Shown here: positions 22,864 through 30,844 of the stretch, piece after piece
How positions within the stretch are numbered: position 1 is the first letter of the stretch
How the letters are laid out: each line of letters opens with the position of its first letter
Assembly: GCF_014201875.1 (NCBI RefSeq)
Contig: NZ_JACHFL010000002.1
Location: forward strand, 434,001 to 498,000
Length of the DNA: 64,000 nucleotides
Reading direction: 5' to 3'
From: Deinococcus humi
Lineage (GTDB): Bacteria > Deinococcota > Deinococci > Deinococcales > Deinococcaceae
Notes under the pieces: model-generated
Told to the model about the DNA's origin: nothing
Database searches by the model: none
What the model saw: only the letters and a program-made list of their open reading frames with translations
Translations under genes and position numbers: made by a program

Positions 22864-23964
22864 GTGAAGTTTGTCAAGCACTCCCGGACCTTCTGCAATC
22901 ATGTGGACGTGACCCGCGCCCCAACCCAGCCGCCCCCTGTTGTCAGCACAGTATTAAACGAGCAAGTGGTAACGTTGGCGCTTTATCCAAAACGGCCAAT
23001 GGACTCGGATCCTCAGGGATACATTCAATCACTTGAAATCAGGTCGCGTGTCAATGGAGGCTATAAGAAAGTCACCAAAGTGAAAGTCCTAGGCGAAGCT
23101 GTGATGACTATTCCAGAGGAAGATCGAGACAGAGAAATTCCTCTTCTGGCAGCACGCCTCGCCTATATATATGCCAGAGACTATCCACCGCCACTAGCAG
23201 CGTCTCTACGCCTAGAGAGCCTTCAGGTGCAAGGTATTATTGATTACGCCAGCTCCAATGAAGAGGTACGTGAGGCGGTAGAACAATTCTTCTATGAGGC
23301 TTATCGCAATACACGAGCTACTGAGGAGGCAGATTGGTTTCTCGCTGATGGTGTAGCCTTGGCAACAGGCTTGAACATGCGTGCTGTGGTACAGACCATG
23401 TTTGATCTGCGGCGCGCCGGCATCCTTGAAATTCACTCGGATGTGCTCTACCGAATGCGTGGTGATGTCTATCAAAGGCGCACTGTTGGCGATACTCCTT
23501 CGACGCCGCCGTCCAGTCCTATTCCAGCGCCAGAATTTTCCCATTTGACCTCAGATACTGCCCTAATCGTCATTTTGGAAGACCGCTGGCAAGAAGCAGA
23601 GCGGCTGACGCAATCTAAGGCACCCCGCTTTGCCCTAATCGCCTACGGGAGCCTGCTGGAGGGCGTGCTGTATGCGAAGGTGCACTCCAACCTCAAGACG
23701 GCCAACACCCAGGATGCGACCCCCAAGGACTCAGAGGGCAAAGCCAAGCCTCTGCGCGAATGGTCGCTCAACGATCTGATTCAAGTAGCAAAGCAAGCTG
23801 GATGGATTCATCCCTCCCGTATGAGATTCGGCCAAGTGCTGCGTGAGTACCGGAATTACGTTCACCCTCGCGAGGAGCACGCCCAAGAGGAAAAAATCGA
23901 CGAGGGAGTTGTGGATATGGCCCGCACCGTTGTGCTAACGACGATCAACGACCTTCTGTCTTAG
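22864..23964 (+). CDS. Hypothetical protein with HEPN-like C-terminal domain
   Basis: 366 residues from GTG at 22864; GTG at 22903 is an alternative, and the conserved-looking part begins near VVSTVLNEQVVTLALYP. The middle has a helical repeat (ASSNEEVREAVEQFFYEAYR). The C-terminal 130 residues (APRFALIAYGSLLEGVLYAK, then RMRFGQVLREYRNYVHPREE) look like a HEPN domain. The motif R-E-Y-R-N-Y-V-H is an R-x6-H that in active HEPN proteins is the RNase site. HEPN proteins are frequent in toxin and antiviral systems. The function here is inferred only. It converges on the leftward early operon, overlapping it by 20 nt. Confidence 0.6.
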   Translation: MKFVKHSRTFCNHVDVTRAPTQPPPVVSTVLNEQVVTLALYPKRPMDSDPQGYIQSLEIRSRVNGGYKKVTKVKVLGEAVMTIPEEDRDREIPLLAARLAYIYARDYPPPLAASLRLESLQVQGIIDYASSNEEVREAVEQFFYEAYRNTRATEEADWFLADGVALATGLNMRAVVQTMFDLRRAGILEIHSDVLYRMRGDVYQRRTVGDTPSTPPSSPIPAPEFSHLTSDTALIVILEDRWQEAERLTQSKAPRFALIAYGSLLEGVLYAKVHSNLKTANTQDATPKDSEGKAKPLREWSLNDLIQVAKQAGWIHPSRMRFGQVLREYRNYVHPREEHAQEEKIDEGVVDMARTVVLTTINDLLS

Positions 23965-25306
23965 TGTCCCGTCGCTTCGCGGGATGGAGGCCGGGTGTGG
24001 GGTGGGTGTTTGGGATGTCCAAAGGATTCACGTCGTCCAGCACCATGGCGCAGCGAATGGTGTCGAAGGCGCGAACGAGATCCTGATTGATGCCCTCTCG
24101 CAGCACCAGATAGTTGCGATCATCTCGGTAGATCATGCGCTCGTCGTCTGCCTGCCGCCGCCCCTGCTTGCGTCCCCCAGCCCGTTCACTGTGGTCCTCG
24201 ATCCAACGGCAAAGCGAGGCCCAGCCGTGCGCCCCGACGCGCAGTCCAGTCAATGACTCGATCTCGGCGGCATTGGCCACCAGGACGCTGTGGCCGTCCT
24301 CGCCGTAAATGATCGTGAGCCGGACGTAGTACTGGGTCATGCCGCCGTCCTCGTGCTCCTCGCGGACGCTTAAGACGTCACCGTGGAAGTAGCGCCCGGT
24401 ATGGTATTGAGTCCGGGTCCGGTCCAGTTCACGCTGAGCAGCCAGTGCGGTCAGACGCAACTCTTGCACCTGCGTGGCCAACGTGAAGGCGTGGTCCGCC
24501 TTGCCGGAGAGCAGCATCTGGCAGGCTTCCAGCGACAGTGGGTAGGCCCGGGTCAGGGTGTCCTGGGCCAGGGCATGAAGTTCACTAGGCTTGGGAGCGG
24601 AACGGCTGCCTCCCTCCGCCCCGCCGACGTCGCGCAGGCCCAGACCGATGAGCTGCCCGATCACACTGCGCACCCCGGCGGCCTCGCGCTCGGCCTCGCT
24701 TAAGTCCCGCACTTCACGGTCCGAGAGGAAGTATCGGCGGTGAATGCACTTGGCAATGCTGTTGATCATGGCCCGCTGGTCCTGATCCAGACGCTCCACA
24801 TTGGTGTTCAGCGTGGGTGGGGACAGGGGCTGCGCCTTCGGCTGACCTTTCCCACCTCGGCCCGGCTGCTGGGCGTCAGCGGTCTGGGCTTCTGCCTGCG
24901 CCGCCTCCAGCAGGACGCGGGCGACATCGAGCTTGGCCGCCTTCTCGCTACCTCTGGGGGCCACCATCCCAGCCAGTTGGCGCGCGCGGGCCTCGCCGTC
25001 CTGCTGCTGTGCTGGACTTGCCTCCCCCCGCAGCGCGGTCACCAGGCGTGTCCAGGCGGGGCGGCTGCGGGCGTCGGTCAGGAAAGCGGGCGTATCTGCC
25101 TTGGGCGACGTACGGCGAACATGGCTCAGCGGTGCGGTCAGCAGCGTGCCATCTGGAAACTCCAGGCGCACGCTGGGGGTCTTCACATCAGCGCGTGGGG
25201 CCCGTTGCACCGTGGCCCGGCTGCCGGAGTGGGGGCGCTCACTGGGCGGCAGGTAGTACACGGTCTCACCCACCTTCAGGTTCAGCAGGGCCTTCTGGGT
25301 GTTCAA
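23945..25306 (-). CDS. Large hypothetical early phage protein
   Basis: 453 residues from a TTG at 25304-25306 whose last bases overlap the previous stop as TTGA, with GGAAGGTG upstream. It begins LNTQKALLNLKVGETVYYLP and has a small strand-rich domain at 1-65. A long Ala/Gln-rich linker with a Gly-Pro-rich part follows (GRGGKGQPKAQPLSPP), then a helical domain at 200-450 with CIHRRYFLSDREVRDLSEAE and RTRTQYHTGRYFHGDVLSVR. It is the last gene of the replication operon. I do not recognise the family. Confidence 0.65.
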   Translation of the reverse strand: MNTQKALLNLKVGETVYYLPPSERPHSGSRATVQRAPRADVKTPSVRLEFPDGTLLTAPLSHVRRTSPKADTPAFLTDARSRPAWTRLVTALRGEASPAQQQDGEARARQLAGMVAPRGSEKAAKLDVARVLLEAAQAEAQTADAQQPGRGGKGQPKAQPLSPPTLNTNVERLDQDQRAMINSIAKCIHRRYFLSDREVRDLSEAEREAAGVRSVIGQLIGLGLRDVGGAEGGSRSAPKPSELHALAQDTLTRAYPLSLEACQMLLSGKADHAFTLATQVQELRLTALAAQRELDRTRTQYHTGRYFHGDVLSVREEHEDGGMTQYYVRLTIIYGEDGHSVLVANAAEIESLTGLRVGAHGWASLCRWIEDHSERAGGRKQGRRQADDERMIYRDDRNYLVLREGINQDLVRAFDTIRCAMVLDDVNPLDIPNTHPTPGLHPAKRRDTKTEGR

Positions 25307-25668
25307 GCGGCACCTTCCTTCGCTTCGCGCTCGGCCTGCTGGCGCTCGCGGGCGATCTCGCCCAGGCTGCGGCCACGCCGGGGGGCGTGGGCCGGGCCGT
25401 AACGCTGGGCGTAGGTGTCCAGGGCCGCCTCGCCGAAGCCGGTCAGCACGTAGCCCGGGCCGTTCGGTCCCCAGGTAACCCACTGGATGCGTCCGTCGGT
25501 GGCCAGCACACGCAGCAGACCGCGCTGGTGGTCACTGATGGCCGCGCCGTCCTCCTGGGTCCACAGGCCGGAATCCAAGAGGGCACTCATGGTGGTTTTG
25601 GGCACGCCACTGAACACGGCCAGCAAGCGGTACACGTCAGGCAGGGGGCTGGTCTTAGGTTCAGTCAT
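25303..25668 (-). CDS. Small hypothetical early protein
   Basis: 121 residues from ATG at 25668 (MTEPKTSPLPDVYRLLAVFS) with GGAGAG upstream. A winged-helix-like middle (KTTMSALLDSGLWTQEDGAA, YVLTGFGEAALDTYAQRY) and a basic C-terminal helix (IARERQQAEREAKEGAA) are visible. Possibly a small DNA-binding protein. Its start overlaps the end of the interrupted VRR-NUC-like frame as ATGA. Confidence 0.6.
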   Translation of the reverse strand: MTEPKTSPLPDVYRLLAVFSGVPKTTMSALLDSGLWTQEDGAAISDHQRGLLRVLATDGRIQWVTWGPNGPGYVLTGFGEAALDTYAQRYGPAHAPRRGRSLGEIARERQQAEREAKEGAA

Positions 25669-25835
25669 GCGTTTCTCTCCTCCTGCTCTACGGCCAGCAG
25701 GTCTTCTAGGGTCTAGGCCACCACCCAGAACCCGGCGGCGCACAGGCGGGCGTGGCAATCGAGTTGGGCGGCGCTGGGTTTGTTGCCCGGCTGTTTGAGT
25801 TCGGCGAACCAGAGACAGCGCGTTTCTGGCTTCAT
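25665..25835 (-). pseudogene. VRR-NUC-like small gene with in-frame amber codon
   Basis: From ATG at 25835 the frame reads MKPETRCLWFAELKQPGNKP and SAAQLDCHARLCAAGFWVVA. It meets TAG at 25713-25715, then continues TLEDLLAVEQEERNA to a TGA at 25665-25667 that overlaps the next ATG as ATGA. The pattern F-x-E-L-K-x-P-G ... S-x-x-Q-x-x-x-H-x-x-L-x-x-A-G-F matches the C-terminal half of VRR-NUC nucleases. The upstream G-V-P-D half is missing. Either a nonsense mutation or readthrough; counted as broken. Confidence 0.6.
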
Positions 25836-25837
25836 GG

Positions 25838-26167
25838 TCAAACGGTCCGCCGTCGACGTCGCCGCGCAGGCGGCCAGAATTCAAGGGTAGCCTCGGGGAG
25901 CGCAGTGCGCAGGACACGCATGACTGGTGGGGGGTCCCCCTTGATGTGAATGCGGGCGTTGTCCAGGAGATCGCCGGACACCAGGGAGCGCAGCCCAAGG
26001 CCCAGCAGGATCCGGCAGGGCAGATGCCGGGGGCGGCGCGACTGCTGGTAGACCATCAGCAGGGGCAGCGCACCCTGGCCGGTCAGCTGCAGCAGGGCCG
26101 CGTCGGTGGTGCAGGCGGCCAGATCAGCGGGGCGAGGAAGACTGGGGCAGCGGTGGGCCGTGGTCAT
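25838..26167 (-). CDS. Small hypothetical early protein
   Basis: 109 residues, MTTAHRCPSLPRPADLAACT, with the central helix AALLQLTGQGALPLLMVYQQ and a very basic end (ARRRRRRTV). It ends two bases before the next start. No family recognised. Composition suggests a nucleic-acid contact by the Arg tail. Confidence 0.5.
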   Translation of the reverse strand: MTTAHRCPSLPRPADLAACTTDAALLQLTGQGALPLLMVYQQSRRPRHLPCRILLGLGLRSLVSGDLLDNARIHIKGDPPPVMRVLRTALPEATLEFWPPARRRRRRTV

Positions 26168-26198
26168 CGGTGCTGCACCCTCCGGGGTGGTGGGGCTT

Positions 26199-26570
26199 TC
26201 ACGGCAGCCCCGCTTTCAGCATCCCCAGCACCCGCTGTGCTTCGGTCACCAGCGCCAACGCCTGGGCTGGATCGCGCAGGACGTGAACGTGGAGGTCGTA
26301 CAGGTCCTTCAGTTCGGCATGCCTAGCGGTCTGGGAATCGCGCAGCTTGCCCTTCAGGGTCTTGGTCTCCACCAGCGCGGCCAGACACAGCGACGTGCCG
26401 GGCAGGGCGAGCAGATAGGTCATGTCTGGAAAGCCTAGAGGAATGTGCGAACGAGGGACACGGCCCCGGCCACGAATGACCAGGGCGGCGTCCGTCTTGA
26501 CGGGATACCAGTGATGGCGCTTCAGGATGTCGCTGATCTGCGCCTCGGTCTCCGCTTCGGTGAGGGGCAT
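26199..26570 (-). CDS. VRR-NUC / Holliday-junction-resolvase-like nuclease
   Basis: 123 residues, MPLTEAETEAQISDILKRHH. It has GRVPRSHIPLGFPDMTYLLA and then ALVETKTLKGKLRDSQTARH, giving the P-D ... E-x-K active-site layout of VRR-NUC and related resolvases. The closing helix HVLRDPAQALALVTEAQRVL is usual for the family. A structure-specific nuclease acting in phage replication or recombination is likely. It sits next to the helicase loader gene. Confidence 0.68.
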   Translation of the reverse strand: MPLTEAETEAQISDILKRHHWYPVKTDAALVIRGRGRVPRSHIPLGFPDMTYLLALPGTSLCLAALVETKTLKGKLRDSQTARHAELKDLYDLHVHVLRDPAQALALVTEAQRVLGMLKAGLP

Positions 26571-26574
26571 CAGC

Positions 26575-27498
26575 TCACCACCGGCTCTTCTCCTCGCTTA
26601 CCCGGAAGTTGCGCCCGTGGTGCATCCCCACGATCTCCAGCGGTTGCAGCCGCCCCAGGTTGCGCGCTCCCAGGTGACGGGCGAGCTCAGCGGCGTCCAG
26701 GTTGGTGGTCACGATGCACGGCTTGCGGGCGTTCTGCCGGTCTTCCAGCGCCAGGTACAGCAACCGGCGTTCCACGGCGGCCGTATCGGTTTCACCTGCC
26801 CCCAGATCGTCGAGGATCAGCAGGTCAGGGCGGATCAGCAGCTCCAGCGCCTGGCGCTCGGTGATCCCGGCGCCGCCGCCCTGGTAGCTCTCGCGCACGT
26901 CCAGGGCCAGCCGCCCCAGATTGACCACCAGGGCGCTGAAGTTGGCTGCCAGCGCTGCCTTGGCGGCCAGCACGGCCACCTGGGTTTTCCCGCTGCCGGG
27001 CGGTCCGGTCAGCACCAGGCTGTCGTTGCCAGCGATGATCTGGGCAATATTCGCCGTGGCCCGCTGGAGGCGCGGAAACGGGTCCAGCGCAAGATCCAGC
27101 CCGGCCCATTCCACCTCCAGGTAGCGCGCGGCAATGCCCGCCGCACTCAGGCGTTCACGCAGGGTGATCTCGCGGCGGCTGGCTGTGCAACGCGGGCAGG
27201 GGACGGCGGCGGTGCGGCCCGGCTCGATCTGCACCTCGATCAGGCCACCGGCGCAGGAGCGGGTGTGCTGTTCGTCGGCCAGCGAGGTGGGATCGGCCTT
27301 CCAATGCTCCAGATCGGCGGCGGTGGGCAGGACGGGGGCGCGGTGGCCAGAGGCGGCCAGCTTGCCCAGCATCACGTCCAGGCTGGAACCCTCACGGCGA
27401 GTGGGCATTCCGGAGCGGGCATTGGCGCGGGTCTGTGTCAGGTAGCCGTGGGCGGCCTCGGCCAGTTCAGTGGTCAGGGGGGGCGTGGTTGCGGTCAT
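26575..27498 (-). CDS. DnaC-like helicase loader ATPase
   Basis: 307 residues. The AAA+ core has Walker A LTGPPGSGKTQVAVL at about 170 and Walker B RPDLLILDDLGAGETD at about 225. ALEDRQNARKPCIVTTNLDA forms the sensor I region. The N-terminal part carries a cysteine pair CPRC (and an earlier Cys) that may bind zinc. Loads the host DnaB helicase at the phage origin. It overlaps the initiator gene as ATGA, a usual O/P-like or DnaD/DnaC-like pair. Confidence 0.85.
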   Translation of the reverse strand: MTATTPPLTTELAEAAHGYLTQTRANARSGMPTRREGSSLDVMLGKLAASGHRAPVLPTAADLEHWKADPTSLADEQHTRSCAGGLIEVQIEPGRTAAVPCPRCTASRREITLRERLSAAGIAARYLEVEWAGLDLALDPFPRLQRATANIAQIIAGNDSLVLTGPPGSGKTQVAVLAAKAALAANFSALVVNLGRLALDVRESYQGGGAGITERQALELLIRPDLLILDDLGAGETDTAAVERRLLYLALEDRQNARKPCIVTTNLDAAELARHLGARNLGRLQPLEIVGMHHGRNFRVSEEKSRW

Positions 27499-28526
27499 TT
27501 GCGGCCTCCGGGGATGGGATTCAGGGGGGCGGCGGCCATCAGGGCGGCCATGTCGATGTCGTCGTCTTGCGGTTGCCTGGATGAGGGCGGAAGGTTGCGC
27601 CGCCGGACTTCCTCGTCGAGCGCCTCAATCAGCGCGCCCCGGTAGTGCTTGCCGTTCGCCGCTCTCGCTGCAGCCAGCAGCTCACGGATGCGGGCCGGGG
27701 CCAGTTCCAGCCAGCCCTGCCGGTCCGGGTATTCGCCGATCAGGGCGGCCACGCCCTTCTTCATGCCGGCCAGCGCGGCGGTCAGGGCCGCCAGCGCCGC
27801 GCCCGGCGGACCTTTTTCAAGGGACGTGGCGTGATCGATTTCGGCATTTGCTGCGCCCTGCTCAGTTCCTGAGACGGTGAGAGCGTCCACTCCATCCGCC
27901 CCGTGAGGGGCGTCGGCGCGCTCCGCGCCGCCCTGCTGAGTGAACTCCTGTTTCAGATTCTGCCCGGACCGCAGACCGCCGAGATGTTCTTCGGGGCCTG
28001 TCATCTCGCTTTCGTCTGCTGCTGCTGTCTTTTGTAGGTTCTGTGTAGGTTCTGAAGTAGGTTCTGACTTAGTTGTGGGGTTCGCCGTGCGCCTAGCTGT
28101 GGGCTTTGTCCGCGCACTGTTGTGGGGTTTGTCCGTTTCCAGTTGTTGGGTTTCCCCACAACTTGCTGTGGCGTTCTGGCTTTCAACTGCCAGGCGTTCC
28201 AGCGCGGCGGCCACCTCTTCACGGTTGGCGCGGTAGTGGTTACGCGCTGGGATTCCAGCACGCTTGACTTCCACCATCACCCCACAGGTGCGCACGCAGC
28301 GGCGCACCTGATCCGGGGTCAGCACCAGCTCGTCGTGCCACTCCTCGTGGGTCTTGTGGAACCAGCCCTCGGGGTTGGTAGTGCGGTCTCCCCAGTACAG
28401 GCACTGGGCCAGGAACGCGGCGGCAGTGTGGTCCCCCAGGATGCGGATGAACGGCACGGGGGTGGGAATGGTGTTCTGGCGGCCCATGAACTGCAGCACC
28501 AGGTCCATCGCGGTGTTCCTGCTCAC
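27495..28526 (-). CDS. Phage replication initiator protein
   Basis: 343 residues from a GTG at 28526 (VSRNTAMDLVLQFMGRQNTI). The N-terminal 115 residues form a winged-helix-type DNA-binding region (TAAAFLAQCLYWGDRTTNPE, HKTHEEWHDELVLTPDQVRR). Residues 130-160 are a low-complexity Lys/Pro/Thr segment encoded by direct repeats. The C-terminal 100 residues (WLELAPARIRELLAAARAAN, HYRGALIEALDEEV) look like a DnaD/DnaT-like helical domain that would contact the loader. Position before the DnaC-like gene supports the call. Confidence 0.75.
   Translation of the reverse strand: MSRNTAMDLVLQFMGRQNTIPTPVPFIRILGDHTAAAFLAQCLYWGDRTTNPEGWFHKTHEEWHDELVLTPDQVRRCVRTCGVMVEVKRAGIPARNHYRANREEVAAALERLAVESQNATASCGETQQLETDKPHNSARTKPTARRTANPTTKSEPTSEPTQNLQKTAAADESEMTGPEEHLGGLRSGQNLKQEFTQQGGAERADAPHGADGVDALTVSGTEQGAANAEIDHATSLEKGPPGAALAALTAALAGMKKGVAALIGEYPDRQGWLELAPARIRELLAAARAANGKHYRGALIEALDEEVRRRNLPPSSRQPQDDDIDMAALMAAAPLNPIPGGRK
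28034..28150. other. Candidate phage replication origin (iterons inside the initiator gene)
   Basis: Four imperfect direct repeats with the core AG(T/C)TGTGGG(G/C)TT start near 28071, 28095, 28118 and 28141, spaced 24, 23 and 23 bp. Next to them three copies of GTAGGTTCTG start at 28034, 28045 and 28057, spaced 11-12 bp. The flank is less GC-rich than the surroundings. Iterons inside an initiator gene are how lambda and related phages build their origin. The repeats also show as a repeating T-K-P pattern in the protein. Confidence 0.6.
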
Positions 28527-28807
28527 GGCCGTGCCTCAGTAACCAGCAGACAGGGCAAGCCCGAAACGGTTCTGGCCTCCTCAATGCTTGCCAAAGGCCA
28601 GTTGGCATGCTCGCGGCAGACCTCGGCCTCCTTGACGCTGGGCTTCTGGCTGGCGGTGCGGGTCAGGCTGAGCTGCCGTGCACCCGAAGGCAGGCACCGC
28701 ACCGCCACCCGCAGGCCAGAGGGCAGCCGTGTGAAAGGAACGGACTGCCCTGGCTGAGCGCGGCTGATCAGGTCCGTGAGGACGAACGTCAAGCGGCTCA
28801 CGGTCAC
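28523..28807 (-). CDS. Small hypothetical early protein
   Basis: 94 residues from a GTG at 28807 (VTVSRLTFVLTDLISRAQPG), overlapping the previous stop as GTGA and the next start likewise. It has QSVPFTRLPSGLRVAVRCLP and EAEVCREHANWPLASIEEAR. Function not known. Confidence 0.55.
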   Translation of the reverse strand: MTVSRLTFVLTDLISRAQPGQSVPFTRLPSGLRVAVRCLPSGARQLSLTRTASQKPSVKEAEVCREHANWPLASIEEARTVSGLPCLLVTEARP

Positions 28808-29052
28808 GAGCCCCGCTCGCGGCCTAGCGGCACACTGATGGAATCCTGCCCATCGTCATCCTGGTCATCCAGTTCCTGAAGGACCACCGGACCGATGTGA
28901 TCGGCATCCTTTAACTCATCCGCGAACCACCCAGCCATTTCACGGCACTCACCCAGGCTGCCGAATTTCTTAGTCGTGAAGCGCTCCGAGTTGTGCGTGA
29001 TCAGCCCACTCGGGCCGGTCATCATGTAAGCCACTTTGTAACCGATCTTCAT
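28804..29052 (-). CDS. Small hypothetical early protein
   Basis: 82 residues from ATG at 29052 (MKIGYKVAYMMTGPSGLITH). The middle FGSLGECREMAGWFADELKD is helical and the acidic tail contains LDDQDDDGQDS. The start overlaps the preceding gene's stop as ATGA. Not recognised. Confidence 0.6.
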   Translation of the reverse strand: MKIGYKVAYMMTGPSGLITHNSERFTTKKFGSLGECREMAGWFADELKDADHIGPVVLQELDDQDDDGQDSISVPLGRERGS

Positions 29053-29474
29053 GCGTTCAGCCCCTCGTCCTCGTCTTTTTGCGTCTTTGGAAACAGCGGC
29101 GTGTTGTCCTGCGCTTCCTCCACTTCGACGTCCAGCTCGATGTCGAAACGGTCCGGGTCCACTGGACTGAAGTACTGCTCGAAGCGGCTGCCTGGGCTGA
29201 AGTACAGCTCCACGACGGCCACCACCTTGAAGTCCTTCGTTTTGCTGCCCCGGCTCTCCAGCCGCCAGGTGCGCCGGTCCCCACCGCCATAAATTCGCAG
29301 CGTGAACGTCGCGCTCACCCACCCGTCGTCCTTATGGCTGATGCGGTGGGCACGCTGGAGAAATTTCAGGTCCGCGCCGCTGGGCAGTTCCAGGTGCAGG
29401 ACCGTCATGGGCGTACCTTTTAGGTTGTATTCGTGCTTGATGGCGTCCACGGCCACCTTCAGGGTCTGCTTCAT
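29049..29474 (-). CDS. Hypothetical early phage protein, strand-rich
   Basis: 141 residues, MKQTLKVAVDAIKHEYNLKG. The strand-rich core (GWVSATFTLRIYGGGDRRTW, FKVVAVVELYFSPGSRFEQY) is followed by an acidic tail (VEVEEAQDNTPLFP). A small core with an acidic tail recalls single-strand DNA binding proteins, but no key residues allow that call. Confidence 0.6.
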   Translation of the reverse strand: MKQTLKVAVDAIKHEYNLKGTPMTVLHLELPSGADLKFLQRAHRISHKDDGWVSATFTLRIYGGGDRRTWRLESRGSKTKDFKVVAVVELYFSPGSRFEQYFSPVDPDRFDIELDVEVEEAQDNTPLFPKTQKDEDEGLNA

Positions 29475-29542
29475 GGCTCAGGCTCCCTCTCCGCGTTGCG
29501 GACGCACTCGTTTCAGGTGGGCAGGTTGAGGTGTGGCGTCAA

Positions 29543-29839
29543 TCATGTCGTGACCGTTCCTTCGCCCCGGCAGTGAGGGCAGTTGATCAGGGGCTGATTG
29601 CGTCGGCCGTTGGTGCAGTCGCACAGGCGAGTTGGCCAATCCGCCATGTACTCGACGTGTCCAGCGCGGTAGACCACGAGGCAGCCGCGACCATCGGCGA
29701 CCAGGGCAGCAGCCTCTGGAGTCGTGGGGATTGGGATGCCGACAGGCCGGACCCGGAAACCCCAGCGCGTCAGGGAGGCGCCAGCGGCATCCAGGAAGGC
29801 GGCCCACTGCTGATCGGAGAGGGGAACAGGGGCGGTCAC
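29543..29839 (-). CDS. Small protein with zinc-ribbon tail
   Basis: 98 residues from GTG at 29839 (VTAPVPLSDQQWAAFLDAAG), overlapping the previous stop as GTGA. The N-terminal part looks structured (RWGFRVRPVGIPIPTTPEAA). The C-terminus has C-x-C at CDCTNGRR and C-x2-C at NCPHCRGEG, a likely zinc site of the DnaJ type. Role unknown. Confidence 0.6.
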   Translation of the reverse strand: MTAPVPLSDQQWAAFLDAAGASLTRWGFRVRPVGIPIPTTPEAAALVADGRGCLVVYRAGHVEYMADWPTRLCDCTNGRRNQPLINCPHCRGEGTVTT

Positions 29840-30003
29840 GCGAACAGCCTGAGCAGATCGTCCACATCGGCCCGTTTCCAGCCCCAGGCGGCGGTGCCCA
29901 CGCCCAACACGATCAGGGTGGGTGACCACACGGGCGAGTCGGCCACACCGGCTAGGGCAAGGACCACGATGGCGAGGATCAGCAGGGCATCGGTGCGAGT
30001 CAC
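29836..30003 (-). CDS. Small membrane protein, 55 residues
   Basis: GTG at 30003 overlaps the previous stop (GTGA) and its own TGA overlaps the next GTG (GTGA). The product VTRTDALLILAIVVLALAGV has one or two hydrophobic helices, the second around WSPTLIVLGVGTAAWGWK, with a short charged end. Coupling on both sides makes it a real gene. Function unknown. Confidence 0.6.
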   Translation of the reverse strand: MTRTDALLILAIVVLALAGVADSPVWSPTLIVLGVGTAAWGWKRADVDDLLRLFA

Positions 30004-30191
30004 GCAGCCACCGCCCGCAGCCTCATCCAGGCATCGGAGGCGACAAGCACAGCCTGAGCGCGGGCCGCATACTGGCGGTGGGCGTCCAGGGCCAGCTCCA
30101 GCGGCACCCTGGTCATGACGTACTGCGCCGCGTCCCGCTTCTGCACGGCACGCTCGTAGGCAAGGCGGGCGGTTTGTTCTGGGCAGGTCAT
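30000..30191 (-). CDS. Small helical early protein
   Basis: 63 residues, MTCPEQTARLAYERAVQKRD, entirely helical and Ala/Arg-rich. Starts by ATGA overlap with the upstream gene. Unknown role. Confidence 0.5.
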   Translation of the reverse strand: MTCPEQTARLAYERAVQKRDAAQYVMTRVPLELALDAHRQYAARAQAVLVASDAWMRLRAVAA

Positions 30192-30613
30192 CCTGCCATC
30201 CCTTTGAACTTCGCCAGCCAGCCTGCGGCCAGCGCCACCAGTCCGGCGCTCGCCTCGTCCAGGGTGGTCCAGCTGCCCTTGCCGGTCAGGTTGTAGCGGA
30301 CCTTGACGTTTCCGGCCTTGTTGCGCCGCTCGCTGCGGATCACCGTGTCAAACGTGAAAGAAAAGCCGGTGCTACGGTGGGTGACCGTGAAGGCCAGTGT
30401 TTCGGTCTTGCTGGTCTGCCCGACGCCCTTGACCTCGACGGCGTAATCCTCGCCTTCAAAGGTGATCACCGCGTCCACGTTGACCGGGTTGAAGGGAATG
30501 TGGTGCAGGCGCGCATAGCTATGCGCGCTGGCCAAGGCGACGTTAAAGGCGAATCGAGCGGCCTGCTGGGCGCGAGGGTCTACCAGGGTGGATGTAGGAT
30601 GGTGTATACTCAT
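30188..30613 (-). CDS. Hypothetical early phage protein
   Basis: 141 residues from ATG at 30613 (MSIHHPTSTLVDPRAQQAAR). After an N-terminal helix it has strand-rich parts: VDAVITFEGEDYAVEVKGVG, then LAFTVTHRSTGFSFTFDTVI, and a final helix. EDYAVEVKG recalls a nuclease-like E-x-K but the context is incomplete. Not identified. First of the run of genes that overlap by four bases. Confidence 0.55.
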   Translation of the reverse strand: MSIHHPTSTLVDPRAQQAARFAFNVALASAHSYARLHHIPFNPVNVDAVITFEGEDYAVEVKGVGQTSKTETLAFTVTHRSTGFSFTFDTVIRSERRNKAGNVKVRYNLTGKGSWTTLDEASAGLVALAAGWLAKFKGMAG

Positions 30614-30670
30614 GCAGGAACCCCTTTGTGTGGGCACGCGAGGTGAGAGACGCGTGCCTCTTCTTTTGCT

Positions 30671-30844
30671 TCAGCCCGTCTTCTGAGCGGGCCGCTCTTG
30701 ACGCGCCTCGACGGGCGCGGGGGGAGTGGGGTTGTGGGTGCGGGTGGCCAGGTCGATCAGCCAGGCCCATTGGCGGTCTGCCATTACGCGGTTGCCGTGG
30801 GCTTCGCGGATCACGTAGGGCGCAGTAGGGGAGGGGCGGTTCAT
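30671..30844 (-). CDS. Small hypothetical protein, 57 residues
   Basis: ATG at 30844 overlaps the stop of the cro-like gene as ATGA. Product MNRPSPTAPYVIREAHGNRV continues MADRQWAWLIDLATRTHNP and ends in a basic tail. Real by coupling. Function unknown. Confidence 0.5.
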   Translation of the reverse strand: MNRPSPTAPYVIREAHGNRVMADRQWAWLIDLATRTHNPTPPAPVEARQERPAQKTG

